A stretch of DNA of 55,177 nt, taken from NCBI GenBank assembly GCA_003212885.1, contig QCOP01000003.1, forward strand, positions 1 through 55,177, written 5' to 3'. A model generated the notes under the pieces. That model saw nothing but the letters and a program-made list of their open reading frames with translations. It was not told where the DNA came from and ran no database searches. This DNA comes from Prochlorococcus sp. AG-432-D11 (GTDB lineage: Bacteria; Cyanobacteriota; Cyanobacteriia; PCC-6307; Cyanobiaceae). The position numbers were made by a program, and so were the translations under genes. Positions 1-10,478 of this stretch are shown here, one piece after another; position 1 is the first letter of the stretch; every line of letters begins with the position of its first letter.

Positions 1-2
1 GT

Positions 3-689
3 TTAGTGGAAAGTAGAAAAGATTTGGATTTCGCCTGGGAGCTTGCTATTGATAAATCACGGGGAGATTCAAAAAAAATTATTATTGAAGAATTTGTTAA
101 ATTTGATTTAGAGATTACTTTATTAACAATTAAACAATCTAGTGGAATCACACTATTCTGTGATCCAATAGGTCATGAGCAAAAAGATGGTGATTATCAA
201 TGTAGCTGGCAGCCAGCGGAGCTTAAGCATAGTGTTTTGCTAAAGGCACAACGTATTGCCTTATCTATCACAGATAATCTTGGTGGAGTAGGATTATTCG
301 GAGTAGAATTCTTTATTAAAGGTGAAGACGTTATTTTTTCCGAGCTATCACCTAGGCCACATGATACTGGACTGGTAACATTAATCAGCCAAAATCTCAA
401 TGAATTTGAATTACATCTTCGTGCTATTTTAGAAATGCCTATCCCTGAAATAACTTGTGTAAAGCCCTCAGCTAGTAGAGTCATTTTATCTACTAAAAGT
501 TATAAAGAATTTCGGTTTAAAGGATTAGAGAAAGCTCTAAGTCAACCAGGAACAAACATATATATTTTTGGTAAACCAAGTGCAAGTGAGGGCCGAAGAA
601 TGGGAGTTGCTGTTGCCAAAGCTGAAACGATAGAAGAAGCTAGGAAGAAAGCTGATGCCTCCGCTGAATCAGTACAATTAATAAATTGA
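3..689 (+). CDS. purT: Phosphoribosylglycinamide formyltransferase 2, C-terminal part (truncated by window start)
   Basis: ATP-grasp signature GVGLFGVEFFIKGEDVIFSELSPRPHDTGLVTLISQNLNEFELHLRAILEMPIP typical of PurT; frame open to window edge. Confidence 0.93.
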   Translation, partial: LVESRKDLDFAWELAIDKSRGDSKKIIIEEFVKFDLEITLLTIKQSSGITLFCDPIGHEQKDGDYQCSWQPAELKHSVLLKAQRIALSITDNLGGVGLFGVEFFIKGEDVIFSELSPRPHDTGLVTLISQNLNEFELHLRAILEMPIPEITCVKPSASRVILSTKSYKEFRFKGLEKALSQPGTNIYIFGKPSASEGRRMGVAVAKAETIEEARKKADASAESVQLIN

Positions 690-838
690 TTAGGAACTTG
701 TTTTTTTATGATTAAAGACTTACTTCAAGATAGAGTTCTTATTCTTTATCCTCGTTTATATCAAGCTATCGTGAATGATCATTTCTAAGAAAAAAATTAC
801 TTTTTTGATCGATAAATTTTATTGTGAGGGTATAACTT

Positions 839-2767
839 ATGTTGCTTAGTCTTATTAATGCCTCAAAAGACTTTGGTATAAAAAATCTTTTTACGAGCTT
901 AGACCTTCATATCAAGGACAATGAAAGATTGGGTTTAATTGGTCCAAATGGATCTGGAAAGTCTACGCTTCTTAAAGTTCTTTCAGGCGATGAACCTTTA
1001 TTGGAAGGAGAAAGAAAATGTTCGGGGTCTATGAGAATATCTTTAGTTGGGCAAGAAAGAGCTTTCGATAGTGAAAAAACTATTTTAGAGGAGGTTCTTG
1101 ATGGATGTGGAGAAAAAAGGAAGCTATTACTGAACTTCAGTGCTTTGAGTAGAAAAATATATGATAACCCCAATGATGACAAGCTTTTAAAGCAACTTGG
1201 TCAAGCGAGTGAACTTATGGACGCTTCTGGAGCCTGGAATTTGGAGCAGCAATGTCAGGAGATTTTGAGAAGACTTGGGATTAAAGAATTAGACAAACCA
1301 GTGAGATGCCTGTCTGGTGGTTATCGGAAAAGAGTTCAACTGGCTTCTGCTCTTGTATCTCAACCTGATCTTTTACTGCTTGATGAGCCTACTAATCATT
1401 TAGATGCTTCAGCTGTGGAATGGCTTCAAAAGTGGCTAGATAATTATAAAGGAGCCCTTGTTATTATTACTCATGATAGGTATGTACTTGACCGTATTAC
1501 CAATAAGATGCTTGAAATAAATAATGGAAAAGCTCGTGAATATTTGGGTAATTATAGGGAATTTCTTCAGCAAAAAGTTGAACAAGAACAAGTGGACTTA
1601 TCAAAAAAAAAGAAATTTCAAAGTCTATTAAAAAAGGAATTATCTTGGTTAAAAAAAGGTCCTAAAGCTAGAAGTACTAAACAGAAAGCGCGTATTCAAA
1701 GGATTGTAGAGATGCAAGAAAGTGATAACGTTGAAGTTCAAGGAAGACTTCAAATAGCTTCATTGAATCGCAGAATAGGAAAAATAGCGATTGAGGCAGA
1801 CTCTGTTGGCTTGGTGAGTAATGATGACGAAAAGAGGTTGATACTTCTAGATGACTTTACTTATAGCTTCAGTTCAGAAGATCGAGTAGGAATTATTGGC
1901 CCAAATGGTAGTGGAAAGTCAACTCTTTTAGACGTAATAGCTGGTAGAAGATCTCCAAATAGTGGCAGTATTAAAATTGGTGAGACAGTTCATATTGGAT
2001 ATCTAGATCAACATACAAATGATTTAACTTCTGGGAGTGGATTAACCCGCAAAGTTATTGAATATGTAGAAGAAGTTGCCACCATAATTGATCATGGAGG
2101 GAAACAAATTACAGCCTCTCAACTTTTAGAGAAATTTCTCTTTTCACCTGGTCAGCAGCATAGTCCTTTATCAAAGCTTTCAGGAGGAGAGAAAAGAAGG
2201 CTTGCTCTTTGCAGAATGTTAATACAAGCTCCTAATATTTTGTTACTTGATGAGCCCACTAATGATTTAGACTTGAAAACTCTTTGTGTACTTGAAGAAT
2301 TTCTTGACGATTTTAAAGGTTGTGTAGTTGTCGTTTCACATGACCGTTACTTTCTTGATAGAACTATTGACCGAGTTTTTAACTTTGAGAATGGTAAATT
2401 GATTCGCTATGAAGGGAATTATAGTCGTTTTTTGGAGTTGAAAACATTAAATGAATTGAATAATAATAATAATAATAATAATACAAGTAGAAAGAATAAG
2501 AGTAATAAAACTATAAGTACAAGGGAGGAGAATAAAGATAAAAAAGGTAATAATAAGCCAAGAAAATTATCATACAAAGAGTCACTTGAGTTAAATGATT
2601 TAGAAAATCAAATACCTTTATTAGAAAGGAATAAGCAAAATATAGAACAAAAAATAATAAAAAGTGAAGGCGATATTAATGAGCTTAGTTTTGAACTTTC
2701 TTCAATAATTGAAGCTATTCAAAATGCTGAAGATAGATGGCTTGAATTAAGTGATATTTCTGGATAA
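839..2767 (+). CDS. ABC-F family ATPase (Uup/EttA-like), two ABC domains plus C-terminal coiled coil
   Basis: Two Walker A (GPNGSGKST), two LSGG signatures, two LLLDEPTN Walker B motifs, no TM segments. Confidence 0.95.
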   Translation: MLLSLINASKDFGIKNLFTSLDLHIKDNERLGLIGPNGSGKSTLLKVLSGDEPLLEGERKCSGSMRISLVGQERAFDSEKTILEEVLDGCGEKRKLLLNFSALSRKIYDNPNDDKLLKQLGQASELMDASGAWNLEQQCQEILRRLGIKELDKPVRCLSGGYRKRVQLASALVSQPDLLLLDEPTNHLDASAVEWLQKWLDNYKGALVIITHDRYVLDRITNKMLEINNGKAREYLGNYREFLQQKVEQEQVDLSKKKKFQSLLKKELSWLKKGPKARSTKQKARIQRIVEMQESDNVEVQGRLQIASLNRRIGKIAIEADSVGLVSNDDEKRLILLDDFTYSFSSEDRVGIIGPNGSGKSTLLDVIAGRRSPNSGSIKIGETVHIGYLDQHTNDLTSGSGLTRKVIEYVEEVATIIDHGGKQITASQLLEKFLFSPGQQHSPLSKLSGGEKRRLALCRMLIQAPNILLLDEPTNDLDLKTLCVLEEFLDDFKGCVVVVSHDRYFLDRTIDRVFNFENGKLIRYEGNYSRFLELKTLNELNNNNNNNNTSRKNKSNKTISTREENKDKKGNNKPRKLSYKESLELNDLENQIPLLERNKQNIEQKIIKSEGDINELSFELSSIIEAIQNAEDRWLELSDISG

Positions 2768-3181
2768 ATTAAGAAATTCTTTTCATTGGATCACTAAAAG
2801 ATACTAAGAAAATTGACTCTCTTGATGAATATCCATCTAAAAGAACAATTACAGGAACCAATGTAGTTCTTCCATTGCTTTTACTTGGCTTAGTTAGAAT
2901 TATTTTCGTCACTTTAATGGAAGAATGAGCACTCCCTTCTCTCATATTAATTTTTTTAATGCAATCATTGCTCTATATCTGATTGGATATCAGCTGACCA
3001 TCTGTATGAATTGGAGTTGGATTCCTATGAACAAAGAGGATTATGAGATCCCTTATAATGGAAGATTTAAAAAATTATTTTTACAATGAGAGGCTAGGCT
3101 TTCGCTCAGGCAGACTAAACATAACTTGACTTGATCAGTAATAATGCTAGAAGTCTCAGGGGTGACAATCTCTTTTTTATA

Positions 3182-3409
3182 ATGACTAGTAAAGAATCTG
3201 CAGAGGAAAGAAAGCTTCGTTTTCAAAGCATGACTAGTTACGAGCGACAAGTTTTGCTTAGAAAGAAAATGAAGAGCGAAGGCTTGGAAGAAGGAAGTGG
3301 TGTTAAGCCTTTATCATCTTATAACCAAGAAGAAATACTGGAATTAATTGAAATCACTAGATGTATTCCTGGACTAAATACATTGCCCAAGGTTAATTCA
3401 GGCAATTAA
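3182..3409 (+). CDS. Hypothetical protein (75 aa)
   Basis: Open frame; ATG at 3182 (MTSKESAEERK...) is more plausible than the listed 3131 start. Confidence 0.55.
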   Translation: MTSKESAEERKLRFQSMTSYERQVLLRKKMKSEGLEEGSGVKPLSSYNQEEILELIEITRCIPGLNTLPKVNSGN

Positions 3410-3669
3410 TTCTAGAGCCTATTTGTTGAGAGATAGTTTTCTTCTAAGCTTGCAAAGAGTTAGTGAAGATAGAGCTTACTCTTTTAGATGTAGGCATCTT
3501 TCTTAAATAAGCTAAGCAAGCTCTTTTCTAAAATTGAAGCTTCTAAGAACCATTATCAGCAGCTGCTCCCGCCAAAATTTATTATTACTTAAGACTTTGA
3601 TCCCGCCGAATGTGCTGATACTGTGAAAAAATAATTTACAAAAGATCTAAAGCTTCTGATTGATTCCAA

Positions 3670-3807
3670 GTGTCTAAATTAATCCAGCCTCAAAGAGAAA
3701 AGGATACTCAAAAGGAAGATTTTGAGTATCAAATAAAAGAAGCCAACAAAGTTGCAAAAGAAACTTGCTTGGAGTATTACAAGCAAGCGCAAAAGAATTG
3801 GCTTTAG
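3670..3807 (+). CDS. Possible small charged protein (45 aa, GTG start)
   Basis: GTG-initiated frame MSKLIQPQREKDTQKEDFEYQIKEANKVAKETCLEYYKQAQKNWL; amphipathic/charged composition; absent from ORF track because of size. Confidence 0.3.
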   Translation: MSKLIQPQREKDTQKEDFEYQIKEANKVAKETCLEYYKQAQKNWL

Positions 3808-4374
3808 CTTTTTACTCTATTAGTTGATTCACAACAATGAGTTTTTTCTAACGAGATAAACAATTTATTTTGTTGAAATTTTTCATTTCTATCATTACCT
3901 TTATTGAATTTTATTGCTTTTAGAATCTATATTGTCTTGTCTATAGAGCTGTTTATAATTTTCAAAAAAAGTTTTATGTAGCTAAAACTTTTCTTCTATC
4001 CTTGAATATATTTATTTAAAAGTCCTCAATCGTTGGGTTGAAATAATTTTAAATAAGGTTGAGATGACAAAAGTTAGCTCTTTGTAATGTCTAATACGAT
4101 GGACAGAAGTGATTTAGAAAAAAGTGTTGTATAAATAGAGTTAAGAGGACCCCTTTTGAAAATGTCAGCCATAGCATTCCATAGTTGCTTATACCAAAAG
4201 ATTTCTGGAATAGAGATATAGATTTTTTGTGTAATCTGATTAGTTTCATTTAAATCAAGGAATTTAAATTAACCATAAAAGTTTATCATTTGATTTCTAT
4301 TTTTACAACACCAGACTTTTATTCAATATTAGGCTTCAATAAATAATATAATTTAAAATGAATGGGATTTAGCT

Positions 4375-5232
4375 ATTAGGTTTTTAGGATTACTTGCAGG
4401 ATTTGGAGCTGCATTATCGTGGACATATGCTTGTTTCCTTTGGAGAGGGCTGACAAGATCATTTTCTCCAGTTCAAATTAACTTATTAAAAAATGTCATT
4501 GCATTCGTAGTATTTTTACCATTTATCCTTGATGTTGATTTTATATTTAATTATAAGGATACTTTGCTATTGATCTTAAGTGGCTGTATTGGGATAGCTT
4601 TAGGTGACACATTTTACATCTCCGCTTTAAAACTTTTAGGCACACGTAAAACTCTTACTGTAGAAGCTTTGACGCCTATTATTGCAGGTTTTATAGGATT
4701 AATTTTTCTGCATGAGAGTCTTTCTATTAGAGCATGGATAGGAGTTGTGATAGTGTCATTTTCTCTGATAGTTATTATTCAGGAGAAAAATTTACCTGTA
4801 GAAGAGAGAATAACCTATAAAGGTTATATCTTTGCTTCTTTATCTGTGTTATGTGCAGTTTGTGCAGCAACTCTTTCAAGGATTGTGCTGATAAATTCTG
4901 AATTCAATCCGTTTCAAACAACTACTATTAGGCTGTTTGGAGCTATAGCAGTGCTTACTCCTTTTGTTAGAATTCCAATTAATAAATATAAGGATTTATT
5001 GTGCAAAAAGCTATATCCATTATTCTTTGCAACTTTGCTAGGGACTAATTTAGGGATATTATTACAACAATTTGTTTTCCAGATACTTCCTATAGCTATT
5101 GGTTGGACGCTCTTAAGTATTTCTCCTATTTTGTCATTATTTTTTGCAAAATGGGAGTCTGAGGAGCTTACCTTTAAAACCTATCTTTTTACATTTTCTA
5201 TGTTTTTTGGCATAATTTTAGTAGTTATATAG
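4375..5232 (+). CDS. EamA/DMT-family membrane transporter; 5' end uncertain
   Basis: Two EamA repeats (e.g. GCIGIALGDTFYISALKLLGTRKTLTVEALTPIIAGFIGLIFLHE). Homologous-looking frame continues upstream of the listed 4564 start to about 4357 with no ATG/GTG/TTG before the first TM. Confidence 0.75.
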   Translation: MRFLGLLAGFGAALSWTYACFLWRGLTRSFSPVQINLLKNVIAFVVFLPFILDVDFIFNYKDTLLLILSGCIGIALGDTFYISALKLLGTRKTLTVEALTPIIAGFIGLIFLHESLSIRAWIGVVIVSFSLIVIIQEKNLPVEERITYKGYIFASLSVLCAVCAATLSRIVLINSEFNPFQTTTIRLFGAIAVLTPFVRIPINKYKDLLCKKLYPLFFATLLGTNLGILLQQFVFQILPIAIGWTLLSISPILSLFFAKWESEELTFKTYLFTFSMFFGIILVVI

Positions 5233-5298
5233 TCTTGTTACTTATCTCTATTAAATTTAAATTCTTAATAAAAAATGTATCATATTAGTTTGTTGAAG

Positions 5299-6186
5299 TT
5301 ATTTTTTTAGTGATCTTTTTATGACTGATATATCTTCATTTTGATATCCTTCAGCTATGAGTTGTTCTTCGAGTTTTTTTACTTTCGAGGTGATAGGTAG
5401 ATGTAGTCCTAGACTTTTGGCAGTATTTAAGGCAATCGATAAATCTTTGTTGTGAAGCCCAAGTTTAAACCCTAATGGATATTCGTCATCTAGCATAAAT
5501 TTGGAGCGGTTTGAGAGTGCCCATGAGCCAGCAGCTCCTTTTTGGAGTGCCTCTACTACTGTGTCCATTGGTAATTTTAATGCTTCTCCTAATGCAATAG
5601 CTTCTGCTACAGCTGCATAAGTTCCTGCAACTAGTATTTGGTTAAGAGCTTTCACTTCTTGGCCTTTACCAACTGTGCCAAAGGTATAAAAACTATTTCC
5701 TATTGTTTCGAGAATAAAAAATATTTTTTTTAAATCTTCATTGCTTGCACCTAGAAAAATTGTGAGAGTTCCCGCTTTTGCAGCTTCTGTTCCTCCAGTG
5801 ACTGGGGCATCGATATATTTAATTTTGAACTTTTGCAGTTTTTTCGAGAAAAGTTTGGCCTTCTTAGGACTAATTGTAGAAAAGTCAATTATAGTTGACC
5901 CTTTAGGCAGCCCATATTGCGCCCCTTGTGGGCCAAATAAAATTTCTTCTACTGCTTTACTATTGGTCACGCAAATAAGTAAAAACATGCAGCCATTACT
6001 AGCCTCTTTCGGATTCTCGCAATATTTTGCTGATTCTAATTTTTTTGTGTTATTCGGTCTTTTTTGACGTGTAAAAATTTTTAATTGAAATCCAGCTTCT
6101 ATCAAGTTGTTTGCAATAGGGCGCCCTAGAGCTCCTAATCCTATAAAACCCAAGGATGTTTTTGTATTTAGATCGTTTGGTGACAT
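5299..6186 (-). CDS. NAD(P)-dependent oxidoreductase, 3-hydroxyisobutyrate dehydrogenase family
   Basis: GFIGLGALGRPIANNLIEAGF Rossmann motif; DAPVTGGTEAAKAGTLTIFLGA substrate-binding motif. Confidence 0.92.
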   Translation of the reverse strand: MSPNDLNTKTSLGFIGLGALGRPIANNLIEAGFQLKIFTRQKRPNNTKKLESAKYCENPKEASNGCMFLLICVTNSKAVEEILFGPQGAQYGLPKGSTIIDFSTISPKKAKLFSKKLQKFKIKYIDAPVTGGTEAAKAGTLTIFLGASNEDLKKIFFILETIGNSFYTFGTVGKGQEVKALNQILVAGTYAAVAEAIALGEALKLPMDTVVEALQKGAAGSWALSNRSKFMLDDEYPLGFKLGLHNKDLSIALNTAKSLGLHLPITSKVKKLEEQLIAEGYQNEDISVIKRSLKK

Positions 6187-6542
6187 TTATTATCGTTAAA
6201 AAATTATTTTCTGCTTTCTAAAATATAGCCACTTATCCTCATTGCTCATGGAATTGTTTTATAGTGATTGTAATGAGATTCATGAGAATGAAGATTGAAA
6301 TAAAATTTCAGACCAACTAAATAATTAAATATTGTTTTGCTTGTCCTTCCTTCAGACAAATCTTTGAATTCAAGAATGATTAAATTTGATATTCATCTAG
6401 ATCACCTTTCTTGATAGAAAAAGGTATCATTTATGTTTTTGAGAATTTTGTGTATTTGTTCTAACAGTCTTGAAACTGTACTCACATGACTAGCACCAAA
6501 GGAGTTTTTTGAGCTATAAAGGATCTCGATTTAGATTTTCCA

Positions 6543-6836
6543 ATGCAGTCAGAAGTTAACTTCCCAAAAGTAAGTTTTCAGGAAAAAATTAAAAATTTTA
6601 GTGATAGTAGGTGGAATAAGCTGAGTGATCGCCAAAAGATTTACGCAAAAAAGGCTTGGAGTGTAATTACCTACAAATGGCGATGGCAGATAGCTATGAA
6701 TGTTCCATACTTAACAATTTTTCTATTAGACAGAACTATCCCTGCAGTTCATCAATTTGATATGGCTGTGTTGGCATCAGTGACTTCGAAGCTACCTATT
6801 CCATCTTTTTTGTCTTCATTGATTGGGATTAGCTAA
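6543..6836 (+). CDS. Hypothetical protein (97 aa), probable one TM segment
   Basis: Open frame with ATG; hydrophobic segment MNVPYLTIFLL. Confidence 0.65.
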   Translation: MQSEVNFPKVSFQEKIKNFSDSRWNKLSDRQKIYAKKAWSVITYKWRWQIAMNVPYLTIFLLDRTIPAVHQFDMAVLASVTSKLPIPSFLSSLIGIS

Positions 6837-6952
6837 TTTCTAAGATTCACTTAAGTAACGTTTTGAAAATAACTCGGTTCAAATTTTTGTTTTGAATACC
6901 TTTTTTGTTTTCTTGAGATAAATATAGTGTGTTTCATATTTTTAATTAGTTT

Positions 6953-7357
6953 CTATGATTTATTACTAAAAAAGTTTAAGGGTAATGGACCAAAGGTATT
7001 GGCAACGTTTGGTTCTTGATCATATTTACAGCTAATTAAAATACCTTCTCCTAAACCATTTTCCTTTCGAATATAAACGTCTCCAGTTTTTTGGTTAGCT
7101 TTAAGAAAGACATGGTCATCGATATCAGTATTTTGGGTAACTTGCATGTTTGACCAGAAGAAGTGACTTTCCATTTCTTTTAAAACTAATGTTGCCTCTT
7201 TTGCCGATGGAGCCATGATTCCTATCGTGAACCAGTCAGCACCATTTATATACCAGTTAAGTTCTTTTAGTAATGTCTCCTCTTGATTACTATCCAAAAC
7301 TGGCGCTGAAAGCATGTTTTTGAGATCATCTAATGAATTTACTCTTGGATCATTCAT
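6953..7357 (-). CDS. DUF1816-like (CpcD-like) protein
   Basis: WYINGADWFTIGIMAPSAKEATLVLKEMESHFFW matches remembered DUF1816 pattern. Confidence 0.65.
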   Translation of the reverse strand: MNDPRVNSLDDLKNMLSAPVLDSNQEETLLKELNWYINGADWFTIGIMAPSAKEATLVLKEMESHFFWSNMQVTQNTDIDDHVFLKANQKTGDVYIRKENGLGEGILISCKYDQEPNVANTFGPLPLNFFSNKS

Positions 7358-7427
7358 TTCCTTAGAACAAAATTATTTATTAATTGTCATCTTAAATTGC
7401 AAGTAGTGGACTAATATTTATTAACTA

Positions 7428-8108
7428 TTGGCAAATCTTATTTTGACTACTTATTTGATTACAGGTTCAAATCGAGGAATTGGTCTTGAATATTGTAGGC
7501 AATTGAATGAAAGAGGAGAGAAGGTGATTGCAACATGTAGGTCTACCTCAGAGGAATTGGATGATATTGGTGTAAGAGTTGAGGAAGGGGTAGATGTTGC
7601 ATCTGGAGAATCTGTATTAAGCTTGAAAGAGAAATTGAAAGGAATTCGTATAGATGTTTTGATTCATAATGCAGGAATAGCTGAATTTAATTCGCTTTCA
7701 AATTTGGATCCTGAAAGTGTCATGCGGCAGTTCCAGGTAAATGCTTTAAGCCCATTGTGCTTTACTCAGGCATTGATAGGTAATCTTGGTCAAGGATCCA
7801 AAATTGCTTTAATGAGTAGTCGTATGGGCTCAATTGATGACAATACTTCTGGCAGCTCTTATGGATATAGGATGTCTAAAGTTGCTCTTTGTATGGTAGG
7901 CAAGTCTTTGTCAATTGATTTAAAGACTAAAGGGATTTCTGTAGTCGTTTTGCATCCTGGATTGGTTCGTACTCGTATGACGCGCTTTGTCGAAAATGGT
8001 ATTACAACAGAACAATCAGTTAAGGGTTTGATTGCAAGGATCGATTCATTAAAGTTAGATAATACGGGCCAATTTTTGCATTCTAATGGACAAACTTTGC
8101 CATGGTAG
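7428..8108 (+). CDS. SDR-family oxidoreductase
   Basis: TGSNRGIG cofactor motif, HNAG, S...YGYRMSKVAL catalytic region; TTG start at 7428 or 7443. Confidence 0.9.
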   Translation: MANLILTTYLITGSNRGIGLEYCRQLNERGEKVIATCRSTSEELDDIGVRVEEGVDVASGESVLSLKEKLKGIRIDVLIHNAGIAEFNSLSNLDPESVMRQFQVNALSPLCFTQALIGNLGQGSKIALMSSRMGSIDDNTSGSSYGYRMSKVALCMVGKSLSIDLKTKGISVVVLHPGLVRTRMTRFVENGITTEQSVKGLIARIDSLKLDNTGQFLHSNGQTLPW

Positions 8109-8283
8109 ACAGTTTTTATTAACTGCAAGTATCCTCTAATGAGTTGTACTTATTAAAGACTTCTTTGATTCTACATAATAGAAAATGTAAAGCTCATTAT
8201 TAGATTCTTTTAGTTTTTCTAGACTTTTTCTTTTGTTTCAATAGGATTTCGAAGTATGTTTAGTAGTATTTTCTCTATCAATT

Positions 8284-9441
8284 TTGTCTAGTCTAGATAA
8301 AAGCTTATATTCTGGTTTTGTTTTGAATGATTTAAATAATGACTTTGCATGTTTTCATGGGGGTGCTTTTTTTGAAGGCATAGGAGTTGAATTTGATAAT
8401 CTAAAAGCAAAAGATAATATTATTAGTGCAGATGTGTTAGATGCATGGTTCTCACCAGCTCCAAAGATAGATGAAATAATTAACAAAGACTTAGAATGGA
8501 TTATTAGAACGTCGCCTCCTACTCACGCTGAGGGATTAATTAAGACTATATCTGAAATACGAAAAGTTAGTCAGGATTCTGTATTACCTGGTTCCGGTTC
8601 GTCTGATTTGATTTTTAGAATCTTTCCTTACTGGTTGAATTCGTCATCAAAAGTTTTAATTTTAGACCCAACCTACGGAGAATATACTCATATACTTAAG
8701 AATGTAATTGGCTGTAAAATTGAAACCTTTAGATTGTTTAGAGAAGAAGGTTATAAGGTTAATATCTCTAAATTAGCTCGAAAACTTAAAAATAAATTTG
8801 ATTTATTTGTTTGGGTTAATCCAAATAGTCCAACAGGTTTATATGTTGATAAAGAGGATATAAAAAGACTTCTTGCTGATAATCAATCTTGCAAGCGTAT
8901 TTGGATTGATGAAACTTATATAGAGTACTTAGGTAAAGATAAATCATTGGAGAGATTTGCAGAAAAATCAAGCAATATTTATGTCTGTAAATCTATGTCT
9001 AAGGTTTATGCTTTAAGCGGAGTAAGAGCTGCCTACCTTTGTGCATCTCCTTTCAACATAAAGGAGTTGAGAGTAATAACACCACCGTGGCCTATTAGCT
9101 TACCTGCCCAAATTTCTGCTCTATATGCTTTAAAGCAAGAATCTTATTATTTTAATAGATACAATGAGACCAATGAACTTAGAAAGCAACTTGTTTTGAA
9201 TTTAGAAGGGTTAGGCATTAATGAAATTGTACCTGGCGTTGCAAATTTCTTGATGTTTCATGTTCCCAGAGAATTTAAATCAGTATCTTTAATTATTAAA
9301 GAATGTAGAAAGCATGGTTTGTATCTTAGAGATATATCAACTATGGGAAGTTGTATTGATAACGCAATAAGAATGGCTGTTAAAGATAGTAATACTAATA
9401 AATTGATGATTCAAATTTTGCAGAAAGTTCTAAATAGTTGA
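8284..9441 (+). CDS. Class I/II PLP-dependent aminotransferase, HisC-like
   Basis: NPNSPTGLYV, WIDETYIEYLG, and SMSKVYALSGVRAAYL PLP-Lys region; TTG start. Confidence 0.88.
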   Translation: MSSLDKSLYSGFVLNDLNNDFACFHGGAFFEGIGVEFDNLKAKDNIISADVLDAWFSPAPKIDEIINKDLEWIIRTSPPTHAEGLIKTISEIRKVSQDSVLPGSGSSDLIFRIFPYWLNSSSKVLILDPTYGEYTHILKNVIGCKIETFRLFREEGYKVNISKLARKLKNKFDLFVWVNPNSPTGLYVDKEDIKRLLADNQSCKRIWIDETYIEYLGKDKSLERFAEKSSNIYVCKSMSKVYALSGVRAAYLCASPFNIKELRVITPPWPISLPAQISALYALKQESYYFNRYNETNELRKQLVLNLEGLGINEIVPGVANFLMFHVPREFKSVSLIIKECRKHGLYLRDISTMGSCIDNAIRMAVKDSNTNKLMIQILQKVLNS

Positions 9442-9780
9442 CTTATTTTTGCTTCGACTTTAGCGTCCTTCTCTATTTATATAATGACATTTCTTGATTA
9501 GCTTGTGGCTATAACGATTTCTTAGGCCTAAACAATGCTTACTTCTCTTTTGAAGATTGATCATCTCAAATTAAAAAAAACTATATATTTTTCAAGATGC
9601 TTTTCTCTCGATGTTTATGTATTAACTTAATAAGGCTTTGCTAGTTTCAGATTAGCTTCATTTTTTTAGATTGAAAGTAATACATTCTATTTCAGTTAAG
9701 ACCTGTTTAGTTACAAAGTTTTTTTAGGTATTGATGTTGAAAAGTAGTTAATTTGGGACAGCTATCTCAGTGTTTGTTTT

Positions 9781-10416
9781 TTGGATTTGATTGCTTGTTA
9801 TCGAAACTCTGGTTTCGAGGCTGTTGCAGATGGAGTAGTTTCCTTCTTCGAGAAGAGAGTTGACCTTCATCGTAATGGAGTTTCTTTTAGTAATGATAAT
9901 GACTCTTCTGTCAGTAACCCTGCGAAAGTTTCAACTGATATTAGCCTTGTTGCTATAGATCATTCTGATCCTGAGGCATTTGCTCTTTCAACAGTGATTG
10001 TTAAGGGTGTGACTGCTGCTCTTCACCAATATCTTGAAGAACGTCCACTATTTCGAGATTGTTGTCCAGATAAGTCTCTTTTTGTAGTGCCAATTTTTAA
10101 TATTCAACGATATGGTGCTGGTGAGGGGTTTAAGCGCTGGCATTGTGACTGGACAATTAGCAACGAGGCAACTGAACCCTCTCACAGGGTTTTAGCTTGG
10201 ATTCTTTATTGTAATGACATTGCTTCTGCTGGAACTGAGTTTTTTTGGCAGCAGCACCATGAGGAAGCAGAGCGAGGGAAATTAGCTATTTTTCCAGCTG
10301 GCCCATCTCATATTCATCGTGGCAGGGTTAACTACACAAAAACTAAAATTATTCTGACAGGCTGGATTAATGCTGGTCTTAGAGACTCTTACATTTCTCG
10401 CTTAGCAGCTTCTTGA
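9781..10416 (+). CDS. 2-oxoglutarate/Fe(II) oxygenase-like protein
   Basis: RWHCDWT (HxD) ... AIFPAGPSHIHRGRVNYTKTKIILTGWI (distal H and basic residue); TTG start. Confidence 0.72.
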   Translation: MDLIACYRNSGFEAVADGVVSFFEKRVDLHRNGVSFSNDNDSSVSNPAKVSTDISLVAIDHSDPEAFALSTVIVKGVTAALHQYLEERPLFRDCCPDKSLFVVPIFNIQRYGAGEGFKRWHCDWTISNEATEPSHRVLAWILYCNDIASAGTEFFWQQHHEEAERGKLAIFPAGPSHIHRGRVNYTKTKIILTGWINAGLRDSYISRLAAS

Positions 10417-10478
10417 AGCCTTAATTGATAATTATTGACATCATCTTCACCTGCAAAATTTTTTGGGGAACTGATTTA

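Noticed and set aside
5741-6067. 108-aa plus-strand ORF antisense to the HIBADH-like gene
   Set aside because: Opposite strand of a well-supported dehydrogenase; composition follows the antisense codons
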